Positions 7,755-14,897 of a stretch of DNA of 43,664 nucleotides are shown here, one piece after another (within the stretch, counting starts at the first letter, position 1; every line of letters begins with the position of its first letter). Below the pieces are notes generated by a model that was not told where the DNA came from, made no database searches, and worked only from the letters and a program-made list of their open reading frames with translations. This DNA is from Clostridium sp. GTDB lineage: Bacteria > Bacillota > Dethiobacteria > Dethiobacterales > Dethiobacteraceae. Where the stretch lies: the NCBI GenBank assembly GCA_018335695.1, contig JAGXRV010000060.1, forward strand, positions 1 through 43,664. Reading direction: 5' to 3'. The position numbers and the translations under genes are program-made.

Positions 7755-8573
7755 ATGCTGACTGACAGTCAGGTAATACGCTATTCAAGGCATATTCTTT
7801 TGCCTGAAGTGGGTGGCAAGGGACAGGAGAAACTGTTGAATGCTAAGGTGCTGCTGGTTGGCGCCGGCGGTTTGGGCTCTGCTTGCGCACTTTATCTGGC
7901 AGCAGCAGGTGTGGGGACGCTTGGCATGATGGACGCGGATACCGTGGATTTGAGCAATTTACAGCGGCAGGTGATTCACGCTACGCCGGATATAGGCAAG
8001 TTGAAAGTGGAGTCGGCAAAAGAAAGTATCTTTCAGCTCAATCCTGATGTGAATGTGTCTGTCTATCCGGAGAATGCTTCTGCGGATAATGTGCCGCGTA
8101 TTTTGCCGGAATACGATTTAGTAGTGGATTGTTGTGACAATTTTGCCACCCGTTATTTGCTGAGCGATGCGGCGGTTATTTATGAGAAACCTTATGTCTA
8201 TGGCAGTATCTTGCGTTTTGATGGCCAAGCCGCCGTGTTTAAAGCGCCTGCAGGACCGTGTTATCGCTGCATCTTTCATGAACCGCCGCCGGCAGGAATG
8301 TCGCTAAGCTGCCAGGAAGCAGGCGTTCTTGGGGTGCTGCCCGGTTTGATTGGTTTGATTCAGGCAACAGAGGCAATTAAGCTTATTCTGGAGGTAGGTG
8401 AGCCGTTAATCGGTCGATTGTTAATGGTAGATGCGTTGGGACTGGAGTTTATGACCGCTAAAGTAAAGCGCAGGATTAGCTGCCCGGTATGCGGCGATAA
8501 TCCTGCCATCACTGATTTGCGAGCTGAAAATTATAACCAGCCGGTTTGTGATGTGAAGCAGGAGGATTGGTAA
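7755..8573 (+). CDS. ThiF/MoeB/HesA-family E1-like adenylyltransferase
   Basis: This family adenylates the C-terminal Gly of ubiquitin-like sulfur carriers (ThiS, MoaD, HcyS) before sulfur transfer. The 272-residue protein has the nucleotide motif GAGGLG (36-41), Arg71 in NLQRQ, and two zinc CxxC pairs (Cys169/172 and Cys243/246). Cys186 in SCQEAGVLG is in the position of the ThiF active-site Cys. The ATG is preceded by GGAGGGGCGGAG. By operon context it resembles HcyF of the Wolinella homocysteine pathway, but no carrier of the ThiS/HcyS type and no JAMM protease lies beside it. It could also serve MoaD or ThiS encoded elsewhere. Confidence 0.88.
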   Translation: MLTDSQVIRYSRHILLPEVGGKGQEKLLNAKVLLVGAGGLGSACALYLAAAGVGTLGMMDADTVDLSNLQRQVIHATPDIGKLKVESAKESIFQLNPDVNVSVYPENASADNVPRILPEYDLVVDCCDNFATRYLLSDAAVIYEKPYVYGSILRFDGQAAVFKAPAGPCYRCIFHEPPPAGMSLSCQEAGVLGVLPGLIGLIQATEAIKLILEVGEPLIGRLLMVDALGLEFMTAKVKRRISCPVCGDNPAITDLRAENYNQPVCDVKQEDW

Positions 8574-8644
8574 GGAGAAGGAAAAAATATATAAAGAGAA
8601 AATATGTAGAGAAAACAAATCTGCCGGGAAAAGAGGTTCAATTT

Positions 8645-9814
8645 ATGGAAAAGCGATTTGGAAGCGGTGCCGGACGAGGCAAGGCAATCGGCACACGTTT
8701 AGTGCAAAGCGGTGTGCGCTTTGATCCTGCTACAGGAGCGCTAAGCGTGCCGATTTATCAGTCTGCAACCTTTGCCCATCCGGCGCCCGGCATGTCAACC
8801 GGTTATGACTATACCAGAACAGGAAATCCTACACGACAGGCGCTGGAGGAAGCTTTGGCAGCGCTTGATGAAGGTGTGGGAGCATATGCCTTTGCTTCCG
8901 GTATGGCTGCTATTACGGCAGTAATGATGCTTTTTAAAGCGGGTGACCATCTGATTTTTGGGGAAGATCTTTACGGCGGTTCTTATCGGCTGATGGACCG
9001 GATTTTTGCAAAGTTTAACTTTTCTGTCAGTTATGTAAATACTGCGGAGTTGGCGGCAGTAGAGGCAGCGATTACGCCGCAGACACGCGCCGTGTTTCTG
9101 GAGACGCCGTCAAACCCGTCGTTGATTACGACAGACATTGCCGCTGTTGCCGCCTTGGCTAAGAAGCATGGTTTGTTGACGGTGGTAGATAACACGCTAT
9201 TAACTTGTTACCTGCAGCGGCCACTGGTGCAGGGTGCCGACCTGGTAGTGTACAGCGCCACAAAATATTTGGGCGGACATAATGACCTGCTCGCAGGCGC
9301 GGTTGTTGCGGCAGATTACCGCCTGGCAGATGAGCTGTCAATAATGCAAAACGCCACCGGCCCGGTGCTTGCACCCCATGACGCTTGGCTGCTTTTGCGC
9401 GGTTTAAAGACTTTGGCGGTTCGCATGGACAGGCAGCAGGAAAATGCCGATTTTTTAGCCCGCTGGTTGCAAAATCAGCAAGAGGTAGAGAAGGTGCTCT
9501 ACCCCGGTCTGCAAGCATTGCACCCGCAGACAGCAGGGCCGGGGGCTGTGCTCTCCTTTGTAGTTAGGAGCGAAGAGCTGGCGAGAGCGTTAATCGGCCG
9601 TTTGCAAATTATTACATTTGCCGAATCATTGGGGGGCGTAGAATCGTTAATTACTTATCCGTATCTGCAGACTCATGCCGATGTGCCGGAGTCTACCAGG
9701 CAGCGCCTTGGAATTCACCAGCGCTTGCTGCGCCTTTCGGTCGGCATCGAAGAGCGTGAAGATTTGCGTGCAGATTTGGCGCAGGCCCTAAATCCGGAGA
9801 AAGCGGAGGGATAG
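8645..9814 (+). CDS. metI: Cystathionine gamma-synthase / O-acyl-homoserine sulfhydrylase (MetI-like)
   Basis: This is a Cys/Met-metabolism PLP enzyme that joins an activated homoserine with cysteine or sulfide to give cystathionine or homocysteine. The 389-residue protein has the PLP-lysine motif SATKYLGGH (Lys207), YTRTGNPTR near 56-64 and [11 protein letters not shown] near the C-terminus, the last resembling Bacillus MetI. ATG 8645 follows AGAGG (8632-8636). An in-frame TTG at 8567 also has a ribosome site, but it would add a Lys/Arg-rich tail of 26 residues not normal for the family. It is followed after two bases by a MetC-like gene, the metI-metC order of Bacillus subtilis. Substrate preference cannot be read from sequence. 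Confidence 0.85.
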   Translation: MEKRFGSGAGRGKAIGTRLVQSGVRFDPATGALSVPIYQSATFAHPAPGMSTGYDYTRTGNPTRQALEEALAALDEGVGAYAFASGMAAITAVMMLFKAGDHLIFGEDLYGGSYRLMDRIFAKFNFSVSYVNTAELAAVEAAITPQTRAVFLETPSNPSLITTDIAAVAALAKKHGLLTVVDNTLLTCYLQRPLVQGADLVVYSATKYLGGHNDLLAGAVVAADYRLADELSIMQNATGPVLAPHDAWLLLRGLKTLAVRMDRQQENADFLARWLQNQQEVEKVLYPGLQALHPQTAGPGAVLSFVVRSEELARALIGRLQIITFAESLGGVESLITYPYLQTHADVPESTRQRLGIHQRLLRLSVGIEEREDLRADLAQALNPEKAEG

Positions 9815-9816
9815 CT

Positions 9817-10956
9817 ATGGACTGGGAAACAAGGTTGATTCATTCGGGATATGACCTTTGTGAGCACACCGGTGCTGTCAGTATTCCTATCTACCACGCT
9901 TCTACATTTAAGCAAGCTTCCATTGATAACTTCGGCCCGTTTGAGTACGGACGCTCCGGCAACCCTACACGGCATGCGCTGGAAGGTTTGGTGGCAGTAC
10001 TGGAGGGTGGGGAGTACGGCTTTGCTTTTTCTTCCGGAATGGCCGCAATTTCCTCGGCATTGAGCCTGCTGAGCGCAGGAGAGCATCTGGTGGTTTCAAG
10101 AGACGTTTACGGCGGTACATATCGTGCGCTGACAGGGCTATTTAATCGATTTGGCATTACTCATAGTTTTGTTGATACTGCTGATCTGGGTGCCATTCAA
10201 GCTGCCATTACTAAACAAACAAAAGCTTTGTTTTTAGAAACGCCTTCAAACCCCACCCTGCGGATCACCGATCTTGCCGCTTGTGCCAATTTGGCAAAAA
10301 GTCACGGCATCTTTACTATTGTGGATAATACTTTTATGACACCGTACTTGCAGCGTCCTCTGGAACTCGGGATAGATATAGTGGTTCACTCAGCCACCAA
10401 GTTTCTGGGAGGGCATAGTGATACTATTGCAGGCGTGGCAATAGTGAAAGATGAGCGGCTCGCAAAACAATTGCGCATGGTGCAAAACACTTTCGGAGCT
10501 GTGCTTGGCCCGCAGGATTGCTGGCTTGTCCAGCGCGGAATCCGCACACTGAAAGTTCGTATGGAAGCACAACAGGAGAAGGCGGCAAGGCTTGCAGCTT
10601 GGCTTTTGGCGCATCCCCAGGTGGCGTCAGTATTTTATCCGGGATTATCGGCTCACCCGGGACGGGAAGTGCATGCGGCGCAAAGTAGCGGGCCGGGCTG
10701 TGTTTTGAGTTTTAGGCTGACAGAGCGACAAGCTGCCAGAATTTTTCTTGAGCGGGTCAAGCTGCCTATTTTGGCAGTTTCGCTAGGCGGCGTGGAAAGC
10801 ATTCTCTCTCATCCAGCCACTATGTCACACGCTTCAATGCCAAAAAAATACCAGGCAATACTGGGAATTGATGAAAATCTATTTAGGCTGTCTGTCGGGC
10901 TTGAGTCCTATGCGGATCTAGAGAATGACTTGGCGCAAGCTTTGGATTTCAGCTGA
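9817..10956 (+). CDS. metC: Cystathionine beta-lyase (MetC-like)
   Basis: This is predicted to split cystathionine into homocysteine, pyruvate and ammonia with PLP. The 379-residue protein is homologous to its upstream neighbour but distinct: YGRSGNPTRHAL near 44-55, PLP lysine in HSATKFLGGH (Lys195), and VSLGGVESILSHPATMSHA near the C-terminus, as in Gram-positive MetC proteins. The ATG lies two bases after the metI stop, so the two are translationally coupled. It is the last gene of the sulfur operon. A gamma-lyase or O-acetylhomoserine sulfhydrylase activity remains possible. Confidence 0.85.
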   Translation: MDWETRLIHSGYDLCEHTGAVSIPIYHASTFKQASIDNFGPFEYGRSGNPTRHALEGLVAVLEGGEYGFAFSSGMAAISSALSLLSAGEHLVVSRDVYGGTYRALTGLFNRFGITHSFVDTADLGAIQAAITKQTKALFLETPSNPTLRITDLAACANLAKSHGIFTIVDNTFMTPYLQRPLELGIDIVVHSATKFLGGHSDTIAGVAIVKDERLAKQLRMVQNTFGAVLGPQDCWLVQRGIRTLKVRMEAQQEKAARLAAWLLAHPQVASVFYPGLSAHPGREVHAAQSSGPGCVLSFRLTERQAARIFLERVKLPILAVSLGGVESILSHPATMSHASMPKKYQAILGIDENLFRLSVGLESYADLENDLAQALDFS

Positions 10957-10998
10957 TGAAGTCGCATAATTTTTTGCATAAATTTGCTAGATAAACTA

Positions 10999-11027
10999 TT
11001 GACAGCCGCAGAAAGGGGAGATATAAT
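10999..11027 (+). promoter_or_regulatory. Perfect sigma-A promoter of cysK
   Basis: TTGACA (10999-11004), a 17-bp spacer and TATAAT (11022-11027) repeat exactly the architecture of the sulfur operon promoter at 6551. Confidence 0.9.
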
Positions 11028-11030
11028 ACT

Positions 11031-11059
11031 ACTAAACTAATAGATTTAGTAGGAATTAG
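11031..11059 (+). promoter_or_regulatory. Putative sulfur-regulon operator, site 2
   Basis: TACTAAA and TTTAGTA flank a short spacer as an inverted repeat, and the right arm runs into TAGGAATTAG (11050-11059). The motif begins 28 bp after the first base of the -10 box. The same TAGGAATTAG occurs after the promoter at 17972. Confidence 0.5.
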
Positions 11060-11265
11060 AATTGTTGGCTGCGCGCTAGTGGTTATCTCATCGCCATTGT
11101 TTGGATAAGAATCGGAAGAAAAGGTGATGTTAGAAGTAAAAATGATTAAGCAGGCCCGAGACAGACGATCAAAAATTTTACGCTAAAGATATTTTGCCGA
11201 AGAAGATATGTTGCCTAAACGGAACTTATTAAGAACTAATAAAAATTAGTATTGGAGGAAGAACA

Positions 11266-12204
11266 ATGGCTAAAATAGCTGGAAACCTGACTGATTTAAT
11301 TGGGAACACGCCTCTTTTGGAGTTAAGGAATTTTAATGCCGACAGCCGTGTGCATGCCAAGGTGATTGCCAAGCTGGAATATTATAATCCTCTTGGCAGC
11401 GTTAAAGATCGAATCGGTTACGCGATGATTAAAGATGCGGAAGAAAGAGGTCTGCTGACAAAAGAATCTGTGATTATTGAGCCGACGAGCGGCAATACCG
11501 GCATTGCCCTGGCGTTTGTGGCGGCTGCTAGAGGTTATCGTTTAATTCTTACTATGCCGGAGACGATGAGTATTGAGCGGAGAAATCTTTTAAAGGCTTT
11601 GGGTGCGGAGTTAATCCTTACTCCCGGTGCGGAAGGGATGAAAGGTGCCATTAGGAGAGCTGAAGAGCTGGCGGAGGAAACGCCGAACGCTTTTATTCCT
11701 CAACAGTTCAAAAACCCTGCTAATCCGCAGATCCATCGTGTGACGACAGCAGAAGAAATTTGGCGAGACACAGACGGTCAAATAGACATTTTTGTCGGCG
11801 GTGTAGGTACCGGCGGGACGATTACCGGCGTGGGTGAAGTGCTAAAACAAAGGAAGCCGGGGGTGAAGATTGTTGCGGTAGAACCTGCTGATTCACCGGT
11901 GCTTTCCGGCGGCAGTCCGGGTCCTCATAAAATCCAGGGAATCGGTGCCGGTTTTGTTCCGGATATACTAAATAAGAGTGTAATCGATGAAGTTTTCTTG
12001 GTAAAAAATGAAGAGGCGATGGAAACGGCGCGTGCTTTGGCAAAGAAAGAGGGGTTGCTGGTGGGGATTTCCTCAGGTGCCGCCGCTTTTGCGGCCGCCG
12101 AAATCGGCAAGCGCCCTGAGAATAAGGGAAAAAATATTGTTGTCGTTCTTCCCGACACCGGGGAGCGTTATTTAAGCACCGTTCTCTATCAGGACCTTAC
12201 TTGA
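11266..12204 (+). CDS. cysK: Cysteine synthase (O-acetylserine sulfhydrylase)
   Basis: This makes L-cysteine from O-acetylserine and sulfide with PLP. The 312-residue protein is full length, with the PLP-lysine motif NPLGSVKDR (Lys47), the substrate loop TSGNTGIAL near 73-81, the glycine-rich phosphate cup VGTGGT near 180 and a C-terminal [13 protein letters not shown] segment. The ATG follows GGAGGAAG (11254-11261). It is monocistronic: its own promoter lies about 240 bp upstream and a hairpin follows. It would consume the sulfide made by the upstream reductase. Confidence 0.95.
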   Translation: MAKIAGNLTDLIGNTPLLELRNFNADSRVHAKVIAKLEYYNPLGSVKDRIGYAMIKDAEERGLLTKESVIIEPTSGNTGIALAFVAAARGYRLILTMPETMSIERRNLLKALGAELILTPGAEGMKGAIRRAEELAEETPNAFIPQQFKNPANPQIHRVTTAEEIWRDTDGQIDIFVGGVGTGGTITGVGEVLKQRKPGVKIVAVEPADSPVLSGGSPGPHKIQGIGAGFVPDILNKSVIDEVFLVKNEEAMETARALAKKEGLLVGISSGAAAFAAAEIGKRPENKGKNIVVVLPDTGERYLSTVLYQDLT

Positions 12205-12219
12205 GTTATCGGGAGACGT

Positions 12220-12275
12220 CTGCTACAAAAATTCCCCTCCGCAGCTGTGATAACGTGCGAGCGAAGCAGCTGGGT
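12220..12275 (+). repeat. Degenerate copy of repeat R2
   Basis: CTGCTACAAAAATTCCCCTCC (12220-12240) matches 24377-24397 at 20 of 21 positions. The continuation GTGCGAGCGAAGCAGCTGGGTG is a decayed version of the R2 element seen at 13429-13470 (reverse) and 24377-24427. Confidence 0.5.
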
Positions 12276-12290
12276 GAGTCTGCAATATCT

Positions 12291-12377
12291 AAAAAAGACG
12301 CTCCGTGTTTTGAAATAATTTCCAAAATAAAAAGAGGCCGCAATTCACTAAAAAAGGATTGCGGCCTGCACATTTTT
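12291..12377 (+). terminator. Terminator-type hairpin after cysK
   Basis: AGGCCGCAAT (12335-12344) and ATTGCGGCCT (12358-12367) form a perfect 10-bp stem, followed by GCACATTTTT. The preceding 45 bases repeat the block found at 4255-4297 downstream of rel. The T-run starts five bases after the stem, so efficiency is uncertain. Confidence 0.6.
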
Positions 12378-12501
12378 ATGCAGCTTTTGCTCGTCGATGA
12401 GGTCAACTAAGGCCTCTGCGATAGCGGATTCTTTGACTTAACTGTTTTTTCCTGCTAAAATGATGGTGACAGAGGCCGATTTTGCCCTCTTGGAGGTCTT
12501 T

Positions 12502-12936
12502 ATGAAAAGAAAAGGTATGCTTGAAAATTCTTTAAAGTCAGAGTTGGCAGAGATATTTAGTTCTTATCCGCAAGTTATCGCTGTTTACCTTTTTGGCTCG
12601 TATCTTGACAATAAGGAGCAGGCCAGGGATATTGATTTGGCCGTTTTGCTCAAACACCGAGCGAAATATCAGGTAGACTTGTATATGGACTTGTACCCCC
12701 GCCTGGCGCTGGCATTGTCGCCTTTGGAGCCGGATTTGCTTTTTTTTCACGAGGCTTCGTTGCCGGTACGTTTTGAGGTTATCTCAACGGGGGAAGTTCT
12801 TTATTCCAGCGATGAAGAGCTGCGTACAGACATTGAGTATATTGTATCAGGTGAGTACCTGGACTTCAAATTTCACCTTGAGATGAGCAGGCAGGAATTG
12901 TTTGAAGCAATTAAGGAGGAAACCCCGCTTGTATAA
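12502..12936 (+). CDS. mntA: MntA-like minimal nucleotidyltransferase antitoxin
   Basis: In type VII toxin-antitoxin pairs, MntA transfers AMP groups onto a tyrosine of the HepT toxin and silences it. The 144-residue protein shows the nucleotidyltransferase signature Gly32-Ser33 ... Asp43-Ile-Asp45, with a plausible third carboxylate Asp78. ATG 12502 is chosen because GGAGG (12492-12496) precedes it by five bases; an in-frame ATG at 12460 has no ribosome site. The stop overlaps the start of the HEPN gene. The antitoxin-first order and overlap are typical of the family. Confidence 0.85.
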   Translation: MKRKGMLENSLKSELAEIFSSYPQVIAVYLFGSYLDNKEQARDIDLAVLLKHRAKYQVDLYMDLYPRLALALSPLEPDLLFFHEASLPVRFEVISTGEVLYSSDEELRTDIEYIVSGEYLDFKFHLEMSRQELFEAIKEETPLV

Positions 12937-13360
12937 CCTTGTTTTAATCACTGACAGGTTGAACATAATTCGGAATTCAGTTAAGAGGTTACATGCGCTT
13001 GCTGAAATGCCGGAAAAAGATTTTTGCACTAACGAAGACGCAATTGATATCGCCGAAAATAGGCTGCGTCGCGCCTTAGAAGCAATATTCGATTTAGGGC
13101 GTCATTTGCTGGTTAAATCCGGTGCAGGAGTTCCTCCTGACTACCGTTCGGTAATTATAATGCTATCTGAGAACAGCATTTTGCCGGAAGATTATGCCAA
13201 CAAAATAACTGGTATGGCAGGTTACCGCAACCGGTTGATCCATGACTATAACAAGGTAACCCCGGAGGAACTGTATAACGTTTTGCAGACGCGGCTTGCC
13301 GATTTAGATTTATTTTGCCGGCATGTTGTTGATTATCTGCAAAGACGGCATCTGTTATAA
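12929..13360 (+). CDS. hepT: HepT-like HEPN ribonuclease toxin
   Basis: HEPN proteins of this family (DUF86) are RNases held in check by MntA. The 143-residue protein carries the HEPN catalytic motif R-x4-H-x-Y as Arg100, His105 and Tyr107 (GYRNRLIHDY); the Tyr matches the residue AMPylated in characterised HepT proteins. The start is TTG at 12929, preceded nine bases earlier by AGGAGG, giving the typical MYN N-terminus and an 8-bp overlap with mntA. The pair sits between cysK and hisS, bordered by repeat arrays, which fits acquisition by transfer. Toxicity is inferred from family. Confidence 0.87.
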   Translation: MYNLVLITDRLNIIRNSVKRLHALAEMPEKDFCTNEDAIDIAENRLRRALEAIFDLGRHLLVKSGAGVPPDYRSVIIMLSENSILPEDYANKITGMAGYRNRLIHDYNKVTPEELYNVLQTRLADLDLFCRHVVDYLQRRHLL

Positions 13361-13364
13361 AAAA

Positions 13365-13525
13365 GGAGGGGAATGGCCATCATCTCCCCTCTCCCTTTGG
13401 GAGAGGGTTAGGGTGAGGGTATGGGGGAGGACCACCCCGGCCGCTTCGCGCCACCCCTCCAAGGGAGGGGAATGGCCATCATCTCCCCTCTCCCTCTGGG
13501 AGAGGGTTAGGGTGAGGGTATGGGG
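13365..13525 (+). repeat. Composite R1-R2-R1 repeat array with a 99-bp period
   Basis: A 62-bp unit at 13365-13426 recurs at 13464-13525 with a single T/C difference. Each unit has GGAGGGGAATGGCCATCATC followed by an R1 hairpin repeat (CTCCCCTCTCCCTYTGGGAG, then AGGGTTAGGGTGAGGG). Between them lies an inverted R2 element, CACCCCGGCCGCTTCGCGCC, followed by ACCCCTCCAAGGGAGGGGA. The array separates hepT from the hisS promoter. It has an open reading frame in phase with hisS, but that is not a real N-terminal extension. Confidence 0.85.
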
Positions 13526-13529
13526 AATG

Positions 13530-13558
13530 TTGACAAGCTTGTGCCGATTGGCTAGAAT
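13530..13558 (+). promoter_or_regulatory. Sigma-A promoter of hisS-aspS
   Basis: TTGACA (13530-13535), a 17-bp spacer and TAGAAT (13553-13558). It starts five bases after the repeat array, leaving a leader of about 60 nt before hisS. Confidence 0.8.
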
Positions 13559-13569
13559 GAAGATGGCAA

Positions 13570-13607
13570 ACCGATACTCCGGCCGGATAGGGGCGGGGTT
13601 TTTTTGT
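13570..13607 (+). promoter_or_regulatory. Possible attenuator hairpin in the hisS leader
   Basis: CCG-ATAC-TCCGGCCGGA-TAGGGG-CGG followed by seven T (13600-13606) resembles an imperfect terminator immediately before the GGAGG site of hisS. No T-box motif is present and the leader is too short for one. The fold is imperfect, so this is tentative. Confidence 0.3.
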
Positions 13608-13622
13608 AAGGGAGGCATGATT

Positions 13623-14897
13623 GTGTTAACTAAAGCGCCCCGGGGAACCAGGGATATTCTGCCAAGCGAAGTAAAACAATGGCAGTTTTTTGAGGAAAAG
13701 GTCAGGGAGCTTTGCCGTCTATTTGGTTATGACGAGATTCGCACGCCGATTTTTGAACATACAGAACTTTTTCTGCGCGGTGTGGGAGAAGTGACCGATA
13801 TTGTGGCAAAGGAAATGTACACCTTCACAGATCGAGGGGATCGCTCGTTGACATTGCGGCCTGAGGGGACTGCGCCGGTGGCAAGGGCTTTTTTGGAGCA
13901 CAAACTCTACGGGGAGGCGCAGCCGCTGAAAGTTTATTACATAGGGTCTATGTTTCGTTATGACAGGCCGCAGGCGGGCCGCTACCGGCAGTTCCACCAG
14001 TTTGGCGTGGAAGTTTTCGGCACGAAGGAACCGTCTCTTGATGCGGAGGTAATCGCGCTTTCGCTTTATGTTTTTCGTGCGCTGGGGCTGGAAGAATTTA
14101 CGCTGCAGCTTAACAGTGTCGGCTGCCCTCACTGCCGGGATGAGTATCGTAGTTGTTTGCGGGAAGAATTACATGAGAAGTTAAACGGGTTCTGCCCGGA
14201 CTGTGCCGGCCGTTTTCATAAAAATCCGTTAAGAATTTTGGATTGCAAGCAAGAGTCTTGTCAGGAACTAACTGCAAATGTATCGCTTTTGCTAGACAAG
14301 CTCTGCGGTGACTGCGCGGAGCACTTTGCAGCGGTGCGGGAGTCTCTGGATGTTCTAGGAGAGCCTTATGTTGTTAATCCGCGCTTAGTGCGCGGACTTG
14401 ATTACTATAGCAAAACAGCTTTTGAAATTGTTTCTCCGGTTTTGGGGTCGCAGAGTTCGCTTGGCGGCGGCGGGCGTTATGACCATTTGCTTGCCACCAT
14501 CGGCGGTCCGGATGTGCCGGGGATTGGTTTTGGCATTGGTATTGAACGCGTTCTGCTGGCGCGTGCGGCTGCGGGCAGCTCGCTGCCTGAGAGGAAGTTG
14601 ACTGATGTTTTTGTCGTCACCGCCGGAAACGTGTCGGCGGCAGAGGCGCTGCGAGTCGTTATTGCTCTGCGGCGCCAGGGTGTGGCTGCGGATAAAGATT
14701 ACTTGGGGCGCAGTCTGAAAGCGCAACTCAAGTTTGCCGACAAGAAGCAAGCAAGATACGTCGTAATACTCGGTGATGAAGAAATGAAGCGCGATCAAGC
14801 CGTGTTGCGTGATATGCAAACAGGAGGCCAGGAGTTTGTGGCTTTGACTGAATTGGCAAGCATGCTGGCAGGGCTGGTTAAGGGGGCAAAGAGATGA
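13623..14897 (+). CDS. hisS: Histidyl-tRNA synthetase
   Basis: This class II synthetase charges tRNA-His with histidine. The 424-residue protein begins at GTG 13623, giving the canonical N-terminus [18 protein letters not shown] (13611-13615) is seven bases upstream, whereas ATG 13617 would be only one base from it. Class II motif 2 is seen as [19 protein letters not shown], the HisA-type motif as [14 protein letters not shown], and motif 3 as [13 protein letters not shown]. The C-terminal anticodon-binding domain starts near residue 325. The stop overlaps the aspS start by four bases (ATGA). Confidence 0.96.
   Translation: MLTKAPRGTRDILPSEVKQWQFFEEKVRELCRLFGYDEIRTPIFEHTELFLRGVGEVTDIVAKEMYTFTDRGDRSLTLRPEGTAPVARAFLEHKLYGEAQPLKVYYIGSMFRYDRPQAGRYRQFHQFGVEVFGTKEPSLDAEVIALSLYVFRALGLEEFTLQLNSVGCPHCRDEYRSCLREELHEKLNGFCPDCAGRFHKNPLRILDCKQESCQELTANVSLLLDKLCGDCAEHFAAVRESLDVLGEPYVVNPRLVRGLDYYSKTAFEIVSPVLGSQSSLGGGGRYDHLLATIGGPDVPGIGFGIGIERVLLARAAAGSSLPERKLTDVFVVTAGNVSAAEALRVVIALRRQGVAADKDYLGRSLKAQLKFADKKQARYVVILGDEEMKRDQAVLRDMQTGGQEFVALTELASMLAGLVKGAKR

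Larger units (their letters stand above)
10957..11265. other. cysK promoter and long leader
   Basis: Holds the cysK promoter (10999-11027), the putative operator (11031-11059) and a leader of about 230 nt. The leader contains a possible 19-codon ORF starting ATG near 11127, preceded by AAAGGTG, and a small hairpin ACTAAT-AAAA-ATTAGT (11235-11250) just before the ribosome site. I find no SAM riboswitch or T-box landmarks. No rho-independent terminator for the upstream operon is obvious. Confidence 0.45.

Noticed and set aside
8567-8644. Upstream TTG start for metI
   Set aside because: It has a ribosome site but adds a Lys/Arg-rich tail unlike any MetI; retained only as an alternative.
11028-11265. 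SAM (S-box) riboswitch or T-box before cysK or before the sulfur operon
   Set aside because: The diagnostic T-box GGTGGNACCGCG-type motif and S-box core elements are not found in either leader.
12201-12410. Short open frames on both strands between cysK and mntA
   Set aside because: They overlap a degenerate repeat and a terminator hairpin and have no recognisable product.
13323-13622. Open frame extending hisS by 100 codons upstream
   Set aside because: The extension translates the tandem R1/R2 array and the hisS promoter; the canonical HisRS N-terminus starts at GTG 13623 with a proper ribosome site.
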